Source: Anaerolineaceae bacterium
GTDB taxonomy: Bacteria > Chloroflexota > Anaerolineae > Anaerolineales > Anaerolineaceae
Direction: 5' to 3'
DNA: 25,575 nucleotides
Assembly: GCA_011620505.1 (NCBI GenBank)
Contig: WOZA01000075.1
Coordinates: forward strand, 1 to 25,575
Positions 15,344 to 22,922 of this stretch are shown in pieces (within the stretch, counting starts at the first letter, position 1; every line of letters starts with the position of its first letter). A program made the position numbers and the translations under genes. The notes beneath the pieces were generated by a model, which was not told the origin of the DNA, searched no databases, and saw nothing but the letters and a program-made list of their open reading frames with translations.

Positions 15344-15892
15344 CTACTTACCGGTTTTTCCGGCTTTACCAGCCTTGAGTTTAACAATCTCACCCTGGTA
15401 GCGAATACCGGTTCCATGGTAGTGTTCCGGTGGGCGCAGCATGCGGATATTCGCAGCTACCTGCCCCACCTGGTGGCGGTCACGTCCTTTGACCTTGATC
15501 AGACGGGTTTTTGCATCCACATCATAGGTGATGCCGTCGGGCGCGGGGAAATTCACGGGATGTGAAAATCCGAGGTTCAACAGCAGGTCTTTCCCCTTCA
15601 ACTCGGCTCTGTAACCGACGCCGTTGTATTCCAGCACGATCTCAAAGCCTTTTGCGCAGCCAACGACCATATTGTTGAGCAGGGCGCGCGTGGTTCCGTG
15701 CAGAGCCCGGATCCGGGGTTCATCGTTGGGTCGTTCCACCGTGATGACGCCATTTTCGAGTTTTATCGTAATCTCAGGAGAGAAGGTCTCTTCAAGAACC
15801 CCGTTGGGTCCCTTCACGGAAACCTTGTTTCCATCCATTTTTACTTCCACACCCTTAGGCAGGGTGATAGGTAATTTACCAATTCGCGACAT
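15344..15892 (-). CDS. rplF: 50S ribosomal protein L6
   Basis: The 182-residue uL6 protein lies near the sarcin-ricin loop and the factor-binding centre. It begins MSRIGKLPITLPKGVEVKM, with tandem L6 folds and the C-terminal signature RPPEHYHGTGIRYQGEIVKLKAGKAGKTGK, which resembles the usual 'PEPYKGKGIRY' segment. The ATG at 15892 has AGGAGG 7 bases upstream. The open frame runs 6 codons further upstream without homology. It is situated between rpsH and rplR as usual. Confidence 0.98.
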   Translation of the reverse strand: MSRIGKLPITLPKGVEVKMDGNKVSVKGPNGVLEETFSPEITIKLENGVITVERPNDEPRIRALHGTTRALLNNMVVGCAKGFEIVLEYNGVGYRAELKGKDLLLNLGFSHPVNFPAPDGITYDVDAKTRLIKVKGRDRHQVGQVAANIRMLRPPEHYHGTGIRYQGEIVKLKAGKAGKTGK

Positions 15893-15903
15893 TTCTCTTC
15901 CTC

Positions 15904-16317
15904 CTACCAAACCTTGCAGAGGATCTCACCGCCGACGCCGATCTTACGAGCGCGCTGGCCAGTCATGATACCCTTCGGGGTTGATAAAATCGCGATGCCA
16001 ATACCGGATAATACCCAGGGGATATCATTCTTGGAGGTGTAAACACGGCAGCCGGGATGGCTGACGCGCTCCAAACCCGTGATAATCGGGCGGCGTTGGC
16101 GGCGTTCGCCGATGTATTTCAGCTTCATGCGCAAAATTTTGTGCGCTTCGCTTTTTCCATCAACGACTTCATAGCTCTCAAGATAACCCTCTTCGGTCAG
16201 AATACGGGCAACTTCACTCTTGAGCTTCGAGCTCGGCATGGCTACGGTTGTTTTGCCAACCATGGCAACATTGCGGATTCTCGTTAACATATCGGCAATT
16301 GGATCTGATATAGTCAT
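15904..16317 (-). CDS. rpsH: 30S ribosomal protein S8
   Basis: The 137-residue uS8 protein is a primary binder of the 16S rRNA central domain, and in E. coli it represses the spc operon. Clear segments are the N-terminal DPIADMLTRIRNVAMVGK and the C-terminal VLSGIGIAILSTPKGIMTGQRARKIGVGGEILCKVW, with the GIAILSTPKG signature. Length is typical. It lies between rpsN and rplF. Confidence 0.98.
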   Translation of the reverse strand: MTISDPIADMLTRIRNVAMVGKTTVAMPSSKLKSEVARILTEEGYLESYEVVDGKSEAHKILRMKLKYIGERRQRRPIITGLERVSHPGCRVYTSKNDIPWVLSGIGIAILSTPKGIMTGQRARKIGVGGEILCKVW

Positions 16318-16337
16318 TTTTATCCCTCCAGGTCAAA

Positions 16338-16520
16338 TTACCAGGATGATTTAGTCACACCAGGGATTTTTCCCTCGAGTGCTAATTCACGGAAGCAAAT
16401 ACGGCAAAGACCAAATTTGCGCATATAACCGCGCGGTCTGCCGCACACACGACAGCGATTCCTAACACGCGTCGGATATTTCCGCCGCATTTCGCGATAT
16501 TGCATACACTTTTTAGCCAT
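16338..16520 (-). CDS. rpsN: 30S ribosomal protein S14 type Z
   Basis: The 60-residue uS14 protein of the short, zinc-binding type carries C23-x2-C26 and C39-x2-C42 within NRCRVCGRPRGYMRKFGLCRICFRELA. The C-terminus GKIPGVTKSSW is canonical. It is found in the 30S head near the A-site. The start overlaps the rplE stop by one base (TAATG), so translation is coupled. Confidence 0.98.
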   Translation of the reverse strand: MAKKCMQYREMRRKYPTRVRNRCRVCGRPRGYMRKFGLCRICFRELALEGKIPGVTKSSW

Positions 16521-17065
16521 TAGTTTCCTTTCCTGAAGGGCATGCCGAATTTGCTCAGCAATTGCCGGGCATGGTCATCAGTCTCAGCAGTTGTCACAAT
16601 GCTGATTTCCATGCCACGCACTTTGTCGATTTTGTCATACTGGATCTCAGGGAAGATCAGCTGTTCAGTCAGACCGAGGGTGTAATTTCCACGTCCGTCG
16701 AAGGAATCAGCCGAAATTCCACGGAAGTCACGCACACGAGGCAGAGCAACGTTGATCAGGCGGTCCAAAAATGCCCACATCTTTTCTCCGCGCAACGTGA
16801 CTTTGACGCCAATTTGACGCCCTTCACGCAGCTTGAAATTGGAAATGGCTTTCTTGGCGGCGATGACAACAGGCTTCTGACCAGTGATGATAGTCAGATC
16901 GTTTACAGCAGCATCCAAAGCCTTGGGGTTGTCCAGCGCTTCGCCAACACCGATATTGACCACAACTTTGGTGATCTTCGGGATTTGCATGACGTTTTTC
17001 AACCCGAGCTCTTTCTGCAGAGCTGGCGCGATTTCGTTCTTATATTGTTCTAGTAGTCTGTTCAT
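16520..17065 (-). CDS. rplE: 50S ribosomal protein L5
   Basis: The 181-residue uL5 protein binds 5S rRNA and contacts the P-site tRNA and subunit bridge B1b. Motifs include the N-terminal LKNVMQIPKITKVVVNIGVGEA, PVVIAAKKAISNFKLREGRQIGVKVTLRGEKMWAFLDRL and the C-terminal GMEISIVTTAETDDHARQLLSKFGMPFRK. Length is typical. It follows rplX by 17 bases and overlaps rpsN by one base. Confidence 0.98.
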   Translation of the reverse strand: MNRLLEQYKNEIAPALQKELGLKNVMQIPKITKVVVNIGVGEALDNPKALDAAVNDLTIITGQKPVVIAAKKAISNFKLREGRQIGVKVTLRGEKMWAFLDRLINVALPRVRDFRGISADSFDGRGNYTLGLTEQLIFPEIQYDKIDKVRGMEISIVTTAETDDHARQLLSKFGMPFRKGN

Positions 17066-17082
17066 ATCTGCTCACCTACGCC

Positions 17083-17517
17083 TTAGTTACCTTCGGCGGC
17101 TTTCTTCTCACTCTTAGCGGGCTTTGCCTTGCTTTCAGCCGCTTTCGCGGCTGGTTTCCTGGCAGCAGGCTTGGATTCTGCTTTCTTTTCCGCTGGCTTC
17201 CTGGCGGCTGGTTTCTTAGCGCTGTCGGTTTTGGCTTTGGATACCTTGCGGGCATCTTTCGCTTCTTTTTCCGTTTCGCGATCCACAACAGCCACGTTAG
17301 AGGCATGGATTGGGGCTTCAAATTCACGGATACCGGCAGGAATTGTCTTGCCACCGGACTGAGTTTGCTTCTGGTGTTTTTTCACCATGTTCACGCCCTG
17401 CACCACCACTCGGTTTTCCTTGGGCAGCACACGGATGACTTCGCCAACCTTGTCCTTGTTATCCTCGTCGCCGCGCATAACCCGTACGCGATCGCCCTTA
17501 CGTATTTTCATTTTCAT
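17083..17517 (-). CDS. rplX: 50S ribosomal protein L24 with a basic repeat-built C-terminal tail
   Basis: The 144-residue uL24 protein initiates 50S assembly near the tunnel exit. The KOW-containing core is canonical up to about residue 80: KIRKGDRVRVMRGDEDNKDKVGEV, then VQGVNMVKKHQK and EAPIHASNVAVVD. The rest (about 81-144) is a Lys/Ala/Pro-rich tail that replaces the usual short C-terminus and makes the protein some 35-40 residues longer than typical uL24. The tail contains two 14-residue units (102-115 and 116-129) built on KPAARKPA. It is likely disordered and strongly basic. The neighbour rplN follows the usual order. Confidence 0.96.
   Translation of the reverse strand: MKMKIRKGDRVRVMRGDEDNKDKVGEVIRVLPKENRVVVQGVNMVKKHQKQTQSGGKTIPAGIREFEAPIHASNVAVVDRETEKEAKDARKVSKAKTDSAKKPAARKPAEKKAESKPAARKPAAKAAESKAKPAKSEKKAAEGN
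17131..17214 (-). repeat. Two 42-base coding repeats in the rplX tail
   Basis: Residues 102-115 (KPAARKPAEKKAES) and 116-129 (KPAARKPAAKAAES) of L24 are a tandem 14-residue repeat differing at two positions. At DNA level the units are more diverged than the protein units, so the duplication is probably not recent or composition is under selection. Confidence 0.7.
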
Positions 17518-17538
17518 CTGACACTCCTAATTCATCGA

Positions 17539-17910
17539 CTACAGCACTTCCGGAGCCAATGAAACGATCTTCATATAGCCTTTGTCGCGCAATTCGCGGG
17601 CAACCGGGCCAAAAATACGCGTGCCGCGAGGGTTCACGCCGTCAGTGTCCAGGATCACAGCAGCGTTGTCATCAAAACGGATGGTCGACCCATCTGAACG
17701 GCGGTAGGGCTTGCTGGTACGCACAATCACAGCTTTTACGATCTCACTCTTCTTAACCGAAGCCTGAGGCGTGGCAGCTTTCACGGTGCCAACCACAGTG
17801 TCGCCCACGTAACCATAACGGCGGCCTGTGCCACCCACGACCTGGATAACCAGAATTTCACGGGCGCCAGTGTTATCAGCAATAACTAATCGACTTTCTC
17901 GCTGGATCAT
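17539..17910 (-). CDS. rplN: 50S ribosomal protein L14
   Basis: The 123-residue uL14 protein lies at the subunit interface (bridges B5 and B8) and is the docking site of RsfS. Canonical segments are MIQRESRLVIADNTGAREILVIQVVGG, VRTSKPYRRSDGSTIRFDDNAAVI and GTRIFGPVARELRDKGYMKIVSLAPEVL. Length is typical. The start overlaps the rpsQ stop by four bases (ATGA). Confidence 0.98.
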   Translation of the reverse strand: MIQRESRLVIADNTGAREILVIQVVGGTGRRYGYVGDTVVGTVKAATPQASVKKSEIVKAVIVRTSKPYRRSDGSTIRFDDNAAVILDTDGVNPRGTRIFGPVARELRDKGYMKIVSLAPEVL

Positions 17911-18344
17911 GCTGCTTCCTCTTCTTCGAGCTCAACCTCGACCGCTTCGGCAACTTCTTCAGTTTCAGTCGATTCCTCAACCTCTTTGGCAGCTTCTTCC
18001 GTTTCAGTCGATTCTTCAACCTCTTCGGCAACTGCTTCGGCTTCAATCAATTCCTCGACCTCTTCGATGGCCTCAGATGTTGATTCGACACCTTCCTGGC
18101 GGACTTCGACCTTGATGACCTTTTCCACATTCCAGCGCACTGTGGCTGAAATCGGAGCTGATTCGACGATCACGACCTCATCGCCCACATTGCATCCTAA
18201 TTCATCATGCGCCTTGTAAGCCTTGGTGCTGCGCACCACTTTGTGATAAAGCGGATGCTGGTATGTGCGCGACACTTCCACGATGACTGTTTTGGTCATC
18301 TTGTTGGATTTAACAACACCCGTTAAACGTCGGCGTTTGTTCAT
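17907..18344 (-). CDS. rpsQ: 30S ribosomal protein S17 with a long acidic repeat tail
   Basis: The 145-residue protein has a normal uS17 domain in the first ~82 residues: RRRLTGVVKSNKMTKTVIVEVSRTYQHPLYHKVVRSTKAYKAHDE, then GDEVVIVESAPISATVRW. That covers a complete OB-fold that binds 16S rRNA in the body of the 30S subunit. Residues 84-145 are an added tail with about 29 Glu and a single Lys, including three 13-residue units (95-107, 108-120 and 121-133) related to EVEESTETEEVAE. Typical bacterial uS17 is 80-90 residues, so the tail is a large addition. Start and stop overlap rpmC and rplN by four bases each, so the tail is not an assembly artefact at the gene ends. Confidence 0.95.
   Translation of the reverse strand: MNKRRRLTGVVKSNKMTKTVIVEVSRTYQHPLYHKVVRSTKAYKAHDELGCNVGDEVVIVESAPISATVRWNVEKVIKVEVRQEGVESTSEAIEEVEELIEAEAVAEEVEESTETEEAAKEVEESTETEEVAEAVEVELEEEEAA
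17946..18062 (-). repeat. Three 39-base tandem coding repeats in the rpsQ tail
   Basis: Two adjacent 39-base units (best seen at 17951-17989 and 17990-18028) differ at about four positions, and a third more diverged unit lies next to them on the N-terminal side. They encode units of 13 residues (EVEESTETEEAAK, EVEESTETEEVAE and the diverged EVEELIEAEAVAE). The high similarity suggests recent expansion by slippage or unequal exchange. Confidence 0.8.
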
Positions 18345-18550
18345 TTCTTACCTTCCTTCTCCTGGCGGGCGCGCTCATTCAGGATCGTTTCCATGCGGGC
18401 AATGTCCCGTCGGGCAATCTTGAAGCGGCTGGTATCCGTCAACTGACCGGTCACGATCTGGAAGCGCAAGTTCATGAGCTCCTGCCGGATGTTCAACAGT
18501 TTGATCTTAATATCTTCCGTAGAAAGTTCCCTTACTTCTTTGATGTTCAT
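18341..18550 (-). CDS. rpmC: 50S ribosomal protein L29
   Basis: The 69-residue uL29 protein, a two-helix protein near the tunnel exit, has the signature MNIKEVRELSTEDIKIKLLNIRQELMNLRFQ, then TSRFKIARRDIARMETILNERAR. Length is typical. It overlaps both neighbours (rplP stop and rpsQ start) by four bases. Confidence 0.98.
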   Translation of the reverse strand: MNIKEVRELSTEDIKIKLLNIRQELMNLRFQIVTGQLTDTSRFKIARRDIARMETILNERARQEKEGKK

Positions 18551-18972
18551 GAACCTTCTCCCATCGTTTCACGGGCTACGATCTTAGTCTTAAAGCCCAG
18601 TTTATAACGTGCCCGGGTCAGTGCTTTGTTCGCGGATTCGGCATCAGTTCCACCGACCTCAAATAAAATTCGTCCGGGGCGAATAACTGCCACCCAGTGA
18701 TCCACGGCACCCTTGCCTTTACCCATACGGGTTTCAGCAGCACGCTTGGTGTAGGGTTTGTCAGGAAAAACACGGACCCAGATTTTTCCGCGGCGCTTCA
18801 GCTCATGCACGATTGCACGGCGGGCAGCCTCGATCTGGCGCGCGGTCATATAACCACAATCCAGTGCCTTCAATCCATAATCACCGAAGTTCACGTCCAC
18901 ACCGCGTGAAGCTTTTCCCTTCATGCGGCCGCGCATTTGCTTGCGGTACTTTACTCTCTTTGGCATCAACAT
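18547..18972 (-). CDS. rplP: 50S ribosomal protein L16
   Basis: The 141-residue uL16 protein lies at the A-site side of the peptidyl transferase centre and the tRNA corridor. Segments seen are MPKRVKYRKQMRGRMKGKASRG, WVRVFPDKPYTKRAAETRMGKGKGAVDHWVAVIRPGRILFE and the C-terminal KALTRARYKLGFKTKIV. The ATG at 18972 has GAGG 9 bases upstream; an ATG two codons later (18966) would give the more common MPKRVKYRK opening. It lies between rpsC and rpmC. Confidence 0.97.
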   Translation of the reverse strand: MLMPKRVKYRKQMRGRMKGKASRGVDVNFGDYGLKALDCGYMTARQIEAARRAIVHELKRRGKIWVRVFPDKPYTKRAAETRMGKGKGAVDHWVAVIRPGRILFEVGGTDAESANKALTRARYKLGFKTKIVARETMGEGS

Positions 18973-19000
18973 AATTTACGTCCTCACTCGTTCCGAATAA

Positions 19001-19678
19001 TTACTCGCTGATATAGACACCTTCGGTGGTCTCAACCTTTTCTTCAGGCTGGTTCATGACGATGCCCTTATAAATCCAAACCTTGACGCCAATCTGACCA
19101 AAAGTGGTCGTGGCAGCGGCACGGGCGAAGTCAATATCAGCACGCAGCGTCTGCAGAGGCACACGGCCTTCACGCAGAGTCACACGCCGGGCCATTTCAG
19201 CACCGGACAAACGACCGGAGACTGAAACTTTGATCCCGCCTGCGCCCTGGCGCAAAGCCTGTTGGATAGCTCGCTTCATGGCACGGCGATAGCTGATGCG
19301 GCGCTCGAGCTGACCAGCAATGTTAGTTGCCACCAGGTAAGCATCTGTATCTGCCGATTTGATCTCTTTGACTTCCAGATCAATCTTCTTGCCCGTGAGT
19401 GCTTCCAGCTGCTGGCGCAGAACTTTCACACTTTCGCCTTTACGCCCGATCAAAATACCGGGTTTGGCTGTGTGCAGGGAAACTTTCACCTTGCCTGGAT
19501 AGCGTTCGATTTCGATAGTTGAAACACCAGCGCGTTCGGTTTCCTTTTTCACCAACTCGCGGATCTTTAGATCCTGATGCAGTTGATCGGTATAATCCTT
19601 GCCTTCAGCGTACCAGCGTCCTAACCAGGGTTTGTTGATCCCCAGACGAAATCCGATTGGATGTACTTTACGACCCAT
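19001..19678 (-). CDS. rpsC: 30S ribosomal protein S3
   Basis: The 225-residue uS3 protein lies at the mRNA entry tunnel. It begins MGRKVHPIGFRLGINKPWLGRWYAEGKDY. The KH domain shows the GxxG loop in GILIGRKGESVKVLRQQLE. The C-terminal domain contains GIKVSVSGRLSGAEMARRVTLREGRVPLQTLRADIDF and GQIGVKVWIYKG. Length is typical of the bacterial form with a short tail. It follows rplV by 16 bases. Confidence 0.98.
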   Translation of the reverse strand: MGRKVHPIGFRLGINKPWLGRWYAEGKDYTDQLHQDLKIRELVKKETERAGVSTIEIERYPGKVKVSLHTAKPGILIGRKGESVKVLRQQLEALTGKKIDLEVKEIKSADTDAYLVATNIAGQLERRISYRRAMKRAIQQALRQGAGGIKVSVSGRLSGAEMARRVTLREGRVPLQTLRADIDFARAAATTTFGQIGVKVWIYKGIVMNQPEEKVETTEGVYISE

Positions 19679-19694
19679 ATCTCACTCCTTACCT

Positions 19695-20036
19695 TTACTC
19701 GACTTCGCGTAATATAACGGTTACATGCGAACGGCGCTTCAGCAACGGCTTGAAACGACCGCGGGCACCAAACGAGCGCCACTTGCGAGTGGGAGCTTCG
19801 TCAGCGAAGATCTTGTAAACAACGAGGTCATCGCGGCTGACACCAAAATTCTCTTCAGCGTTGGACATAGCCGAGTAGATCAGCTTGTGAACCGGGCGGG
19901 CTGCCTTGTTGGGGGTCAGACTCAAGGTGTTCAAAGCATCCACTACCTTCTTACCACGCACCAGGTCGATGACCAGGCGGGTCTTCTGAGGGGATTCAGC
20001 GAAGTTTGTGAGTTTTGCAGAAATTTCCTGTGCCAT
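19695..20036 (-). CDS. rplV: 50S ribosomal protein L22
   Basis: The 113-residue uL22 protein lines the exit tunnel. Segments visible are ISAKLTNFAESPQKTRLVIDLVRGKKVVDAL, AMSNAEENFGVSRDDL and the beta-hairpin region PTRKWRSFGARGRFKPLLKRRSHVTVIL, which reaches into the tunnel. The ATG at 20036 has GAGG 6 bases upstream; a GTG at 20048 would overlap the rpsS stop and lacks support. It lies between rpsS and rpsC. Confidence 0.97.
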   Translation of the reverse strand: MAQEISAKLTNFAESPQKTRLVIDLVRGKKVVDALNTLSLTPNKAARPVHKLIYSAMSNAEENFGVSRDDLVVYKIFADEAPTRKWRSFGARGRFKPLLKRRSHVTVILREVE

Positions 20037-20044
20037 CCTCTGCC

Positions 20045-20314
20045 TCACTTTGCCTTTTCAGAGACGTGCCCACGGAACCAGCGGGTTGGGGCGAATTCAC
20101 CCAGCCGATGACCAACCATGTTCTCAGTTACATAGATCGGAACGTGACGGCGGCCGTCATGCACTGCAATCGTATGCCCTACCATCTGGGGGAAGATGGT
20201 GCTGGCGCGGCTCCAGGTGCGGATGACCTTCTTTTCGCCTCTCTCGTTCATCTCTTCAATTCTTTTCAACAGTTTCGGGTCAATGAATGGCCCTTTTTTC
20301 AATGATCGCGACAT
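20045..20314 (-). CDS. rpsS: 30S ribosomal protein S19
   Basis: The 89-residue uS19 protein of the 30S head contributes to inter-subunit bridges. The canonical opening MSRSLKKGPFIDPKLL is present, followed by IRTWSRASTIFPQMVGHTIAVHDGRRHVPIYVTENMVGHRLGEFAPTR. Length is typical. It lies between rplB and rplV. Confidence 0.98.
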   Translation of the reverse strand: MSRSLKKGPFIDPKLLKRIEEMNERGEKKVIRTWSRASTIFPQMVGHTIAVHDGRRHVPIYVTENMVGHRLGEFAPTRWFRGHVSEKAK

Positions 20315-20342
20315 CTTAGTTTCCTTTTCTGTCTCTCAACCA

Positions 20343-21182
20343 CTACTTGCGCTTTGCTTTGGAGCGGTGGCGAAGAATCATGTCATCCGTGCGCTTATTG
20401 GTGCGCGTCTTGTAACCAAGGGTCGGTTTACCCCATGGGGTCTTAGGCCCGGGCATACCGATTGGGCTGCGACCTTCACCACCACCATGCGGATGGTCCC
20501 TTGGAGACATCGCAGTACCGCGAACTTCAGGACGAAGTCCCATATGGCGCGCGCGTCCGGCTTTGCCGAGCTTGATATTGCTGTGTTCCACGTTACCGAC
20601 CTGACCGATCGAGGCGCTGCACTCCTGCAGAACCAAGCGCACCTCGCCCGAGGGCATACGCACGTGAGCATACTTGCCTTCTTTTGCAAGCAGTTGCGCG
20701 GAAGTCCCTGCAGAGCGAACAAACTGAGCGCCCTTACCAGGATGCAGTTCGACTGCGTGGATCATGGTGCCAACCGGGATATTCGCCAGGGGAAGATTGT
20801 TCCCGGGGCGGATTTCCACACTTGGACCAGAAAGCAGCGTATCGCCAACTTTGACCCCGATGGGGGCAATGATGTAACGTTTCTCGCCATCAGCATAGGT
20901 CAGCAGTGCCAGGCGGGCAGTGCGGTTGGGATCGTATTCGATCGCGCTGACTTTCGCGGGGATGTTCATCTTATCCCGTTTGAAGTCGACCAGGCGGATC
21001 TGCCGGCGTTCGCCGCCGCCGCGATGGCGTACAGTGATCCGACCAGCAGAGTTACGTCCAGCGCGTTCCTTTTTCAACACAATCAAACTGCGCTCGGGGC
21101 GGCTCTTGGTAATTTCTTCGAACGTGTAGCTGGTCTTGTGCCGCTGACCGTTCGTCTTGGGTTTATAAATCTTGACTGCCAT
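20343..21182 (-). CDS. rplB: 50S ribosomal protein L2
   Basis: The 279-residue uL2 protein is needed for subunit association and peptidyl transferase centre integrity. Hallmarks are VKIYKPKTNGQRHKTSYTF at the start, GRNSAGRITVRHRGGGERRQIRLVDFKRDK, and the near-C-terminal DHPHGGGEGRSPIGMPGPKTPWGKP containing the conserved histidine. Length is typical. Its ATG overlaps the rplW stop by one base. Confidence 0.98.
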   Translation of the reverse strand: MAVKIYKPKTNGQRHKTSYTFEEITKSRPERSLIVLKKERAGRNSAGRITVRHRGGGERRQIRLVDFKRDKMNIPAKVSAIEYDPNRTARLALLTYADGEKRYIIAPIGVKVGDTLLSGPSVEIRPGNNLPLANIPVGTMIHAVELHPGKGAQFVRSAGTSAQLLAKEGKYAHVRMPSGEVRLVLQECSASIGQVGNVEHSNIKLGKAGRARHMGLRPEVRGTAMSPRDHPHGGGEGRSPIGMPGPKTPWGKPTLGYKTRTNKRTDDMILRHRSKAKRK

Positions 21183-21487
21183 TAGTCCACTCCTTCAAAT
21201 ACAGGAATGCTCTCCCCAGGCTTCAGCGTCACGATGGCTTTTTTGTAGCCGTTCGTGCGCAGCGCCAGGCGGCGGGTCCGCGAATTGCGGTGCGCTTTGG
21301 CGGGGAGGTTGATGATATTTACACGCACTACGTTGACATCAAAAGCCGTTTCAATGGCGGTCTTAACCTGTTCGCGAGTAGCATAAGATGCAACTTCAAA
21401 CACGTACTGGTTCAGTTTTCCAGCCAGGTAATTCGACTTCTCTGTCACAACAGGGCGCCGCAGGATATCAAAGACGGTATTACTCAT
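21182..21487 (-). CDS. rplW: 50S ribosomal protein L23
   Basis: The 101-residue uL23 protein sits at the tunnel exit and docks trigger factor and SRP. Motifs include the opening FDILRRPVVTEKSNYLAGKLNQYVFEV, ATREQVKTAIETAFDVNVVRVNIIN and the C-terminal YKKAIVTLKPGESI. The docking region is conserved in outline. Length is typical. It overlaps rplB by one base and follows rplD by 14 bases. Confidence 0.98.
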   Translation of the reverse strand: MSNTVFDILRRPVVTEKSNYLAGKLNQYVFEVASYATREQVKTAIETAFDVNVVRVNIINLPAKAHRNSRTRRLALRTNGYKKAIVTLKPGESIPVFEGVD

Positions 21488-21501
21488 TCTGCTTCACCTT
21501 C

Positions 21502-22131
21502 CTATCCCAGATAACTCTTGATCACGTCGAGTGAAGCAAGGGGGATAATGACTTTCTCACAAGTGAACAGATCGCGGATGTTCAGGTAATTTGCCTGCAG
21601 CAGCTTGGTGCCTGCCAGGTTGCGTCCGGATTTGATCAGGTTTGTGTAAGATTCACTCTTATCGGGTACCAAAATCAGCTTGCGCGCGTCGCCAGCCAGA
21701 GCTGAAAGCGCTTTTGCCAGGTCTGCACTGCGGGCTTTTTCCATGCTGAGGGAATCAACCATGATGATCTTCTCATCGTTGGCGCTCACCGTCAGCGCAC
21801 TGCGCAGGGCTGCGCGGCGCATCTTCTGGGGCATAGCCTGGGTGTAGTCCCGTGGTTTTGGGGTGTGGATACGACCGCCGCCAACCGACTGGGCAGAAAT
21901 CATGCTGCCGCGTCGGGCGCGACCAGTACCCTTCTGTTTCCAGGGTTTGGCACCGCCGCCACGGACTTCGCCGCGGCGTTTGGTGTTATGAGTGCCCAGG
22001 CGAGCATTCGCCATTTGGCGCTGATAAGCCTGGTGCATCAGATCCACATTCACTTTTGCTGCAAAAATCTCATCGGGCAGTTCGACAGTATCCGACTTTT
22101 CGCCTTTTAAGTTATAAACATCAACTTTCAT
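21502..22131 (-). CDS. rplD: 50S ribosomal protein L4
   Basis: The 209-residue uL4 protein has an extended loop that reaches the tunnel constriction: NTKRRGEVRGGGAKPWKQKGTGRARRGS, followed by GGGRIHTPKPRDYTQAMPQKMRRAALRSAL. The globular part begins MKVDVYNLKGEKSDTVELP. The ATG at 22131 has GGAG 9 bases upstream; an ATG five codons earlier (22146) lacks a good ribosome binding site. In E. coli L4 represses the S10 operon by acting on its leader. Confidence 0.97.
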   Translation of the reverse strand: MKVDVYNLKGEKSDTVELPDEIFAAKVNVDLMHQAYQRQMANARLGTHNTKRRGEVRGGGAKPWKQKGTGRARRGSMISAQSVGGGRIHTPKPRDYTQAMPQKMRRAALRSALTVSANDEKIIMVDSLSMEKARSADLAKALSALAGDARKLILVPDKSESYTNLIKSGRNLAGTKLLQANYLNIRDLFTCEKVIIPLASLDVIKSYLG

Positions 22132-22161
22132 GATAGCTTTCTCCATTCAACCACAAGCGTT

Positions 22162-22794
22162 TTACTGCTTGCGAGCCTCTTTGATTACCACAGTTCCGCC
22201 TTTGGCGCCGGGCACTGAGCCCTGAACCGCGATCAGATTGCGCTCTGGATCAACCATCGCAACACGGATATGCGAAGAAGTGACCTGACCATCGCCCATA
22301 TGCCCAGGACGGCGCTTGCCCTTGTATACACGCCCAGGTGTGGTACCGGATCCAGAAGAACCGGGGGCACGTAGGCGGTCAGACTGACCATGGGTTTTAG
22401 GTCCACCGCTGAAACCATAACGTTTCACAGCGCCGGCAAAACCTTTGCCTTTGGAGGTGCCGATAACGTCTACATATTCGCCTGCAGCAAATACGGAAGC
22501 TTTCAGTTCATCACCCGGATTGATATCTTCTAATTTCTTGGTGCGGAATTCCCTCAACACGCGCACGGGAGGGAGATTGTTGGTCTTGAGATGCCCTAAT
22601 TGAGCCTTGCTCAGACGTTTTGGTTTCACTTCTCCGAATGCCAGCTGAACAGCGCTATAGCCGTCTGTCTCAGCACTCTTGATCTGAGAAACAAAACAAG
22701 GCCCAGCCTCGAGAAGCGTCACGGGAATTGCGCGCCCGCTTTCATCGAAGATCTGGGTCATACCGATCTTTCTTCCAATAAGCCCTTTTAACAT
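22162..22794 (-). CDS. rplC: 50S ribosomal protein L3
   Basis: The 210-residue uL3 protein has an internal loop that approaches the peptidyl transferase centre. It opens MLKGLIGRKIGMTQIFDESGRAIPVTLLEAGPC. The central part has KGKGFAGAVKRYGFSGGPKTHGQSDRLRAPGSSG, including the conserved glutamine methylated by PrmB in some bacteria. The ATG at 22794 has AGGAG (22801-22805) six bases upstream. It is the first gene of this cluster: rpsJ, its usual upstream neighbour, is absent. Confidence 0.98.
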   Translation of the reverse strand: MLKGLIGRKIGMTQIFDESGRAIPVTLLEAGPCFVSQIKSAETDGYSAVQLAFGEVKPKRLSKAQLGHLKTNNLPPVRVLREFRTKKLEDINPGDELKASVFAAGEYVDVIGTSKGKGFAGAVKRYGFSGGPKTHGQSDRLRAPGSSGSGTTPGRVYKGKRRPGHMGDGQVTSSHIRVAMVDPERNLIAVQGSVPGAKGGTVVIKEARKQ

Positions 22795-22922
22795 ACTATT
22801 CTCCTGTTTAGGTTTTTGCGAGACTGTCAGCCTGGGCAAGCTGCATCATCTCCGCACAATTCAGTCAATGTTCCCTGTGTAGCGGTCTGCCCACGCGGGA
22901 TACATTCTTAAATTGTCACATA

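Noticed and set aside
20196..21185. 329-codon plus-strand open frame opposite rpsS and rplB
   Set aside because: It is antisense to two highly conserved genes. Its length is explained by their biased codon use.
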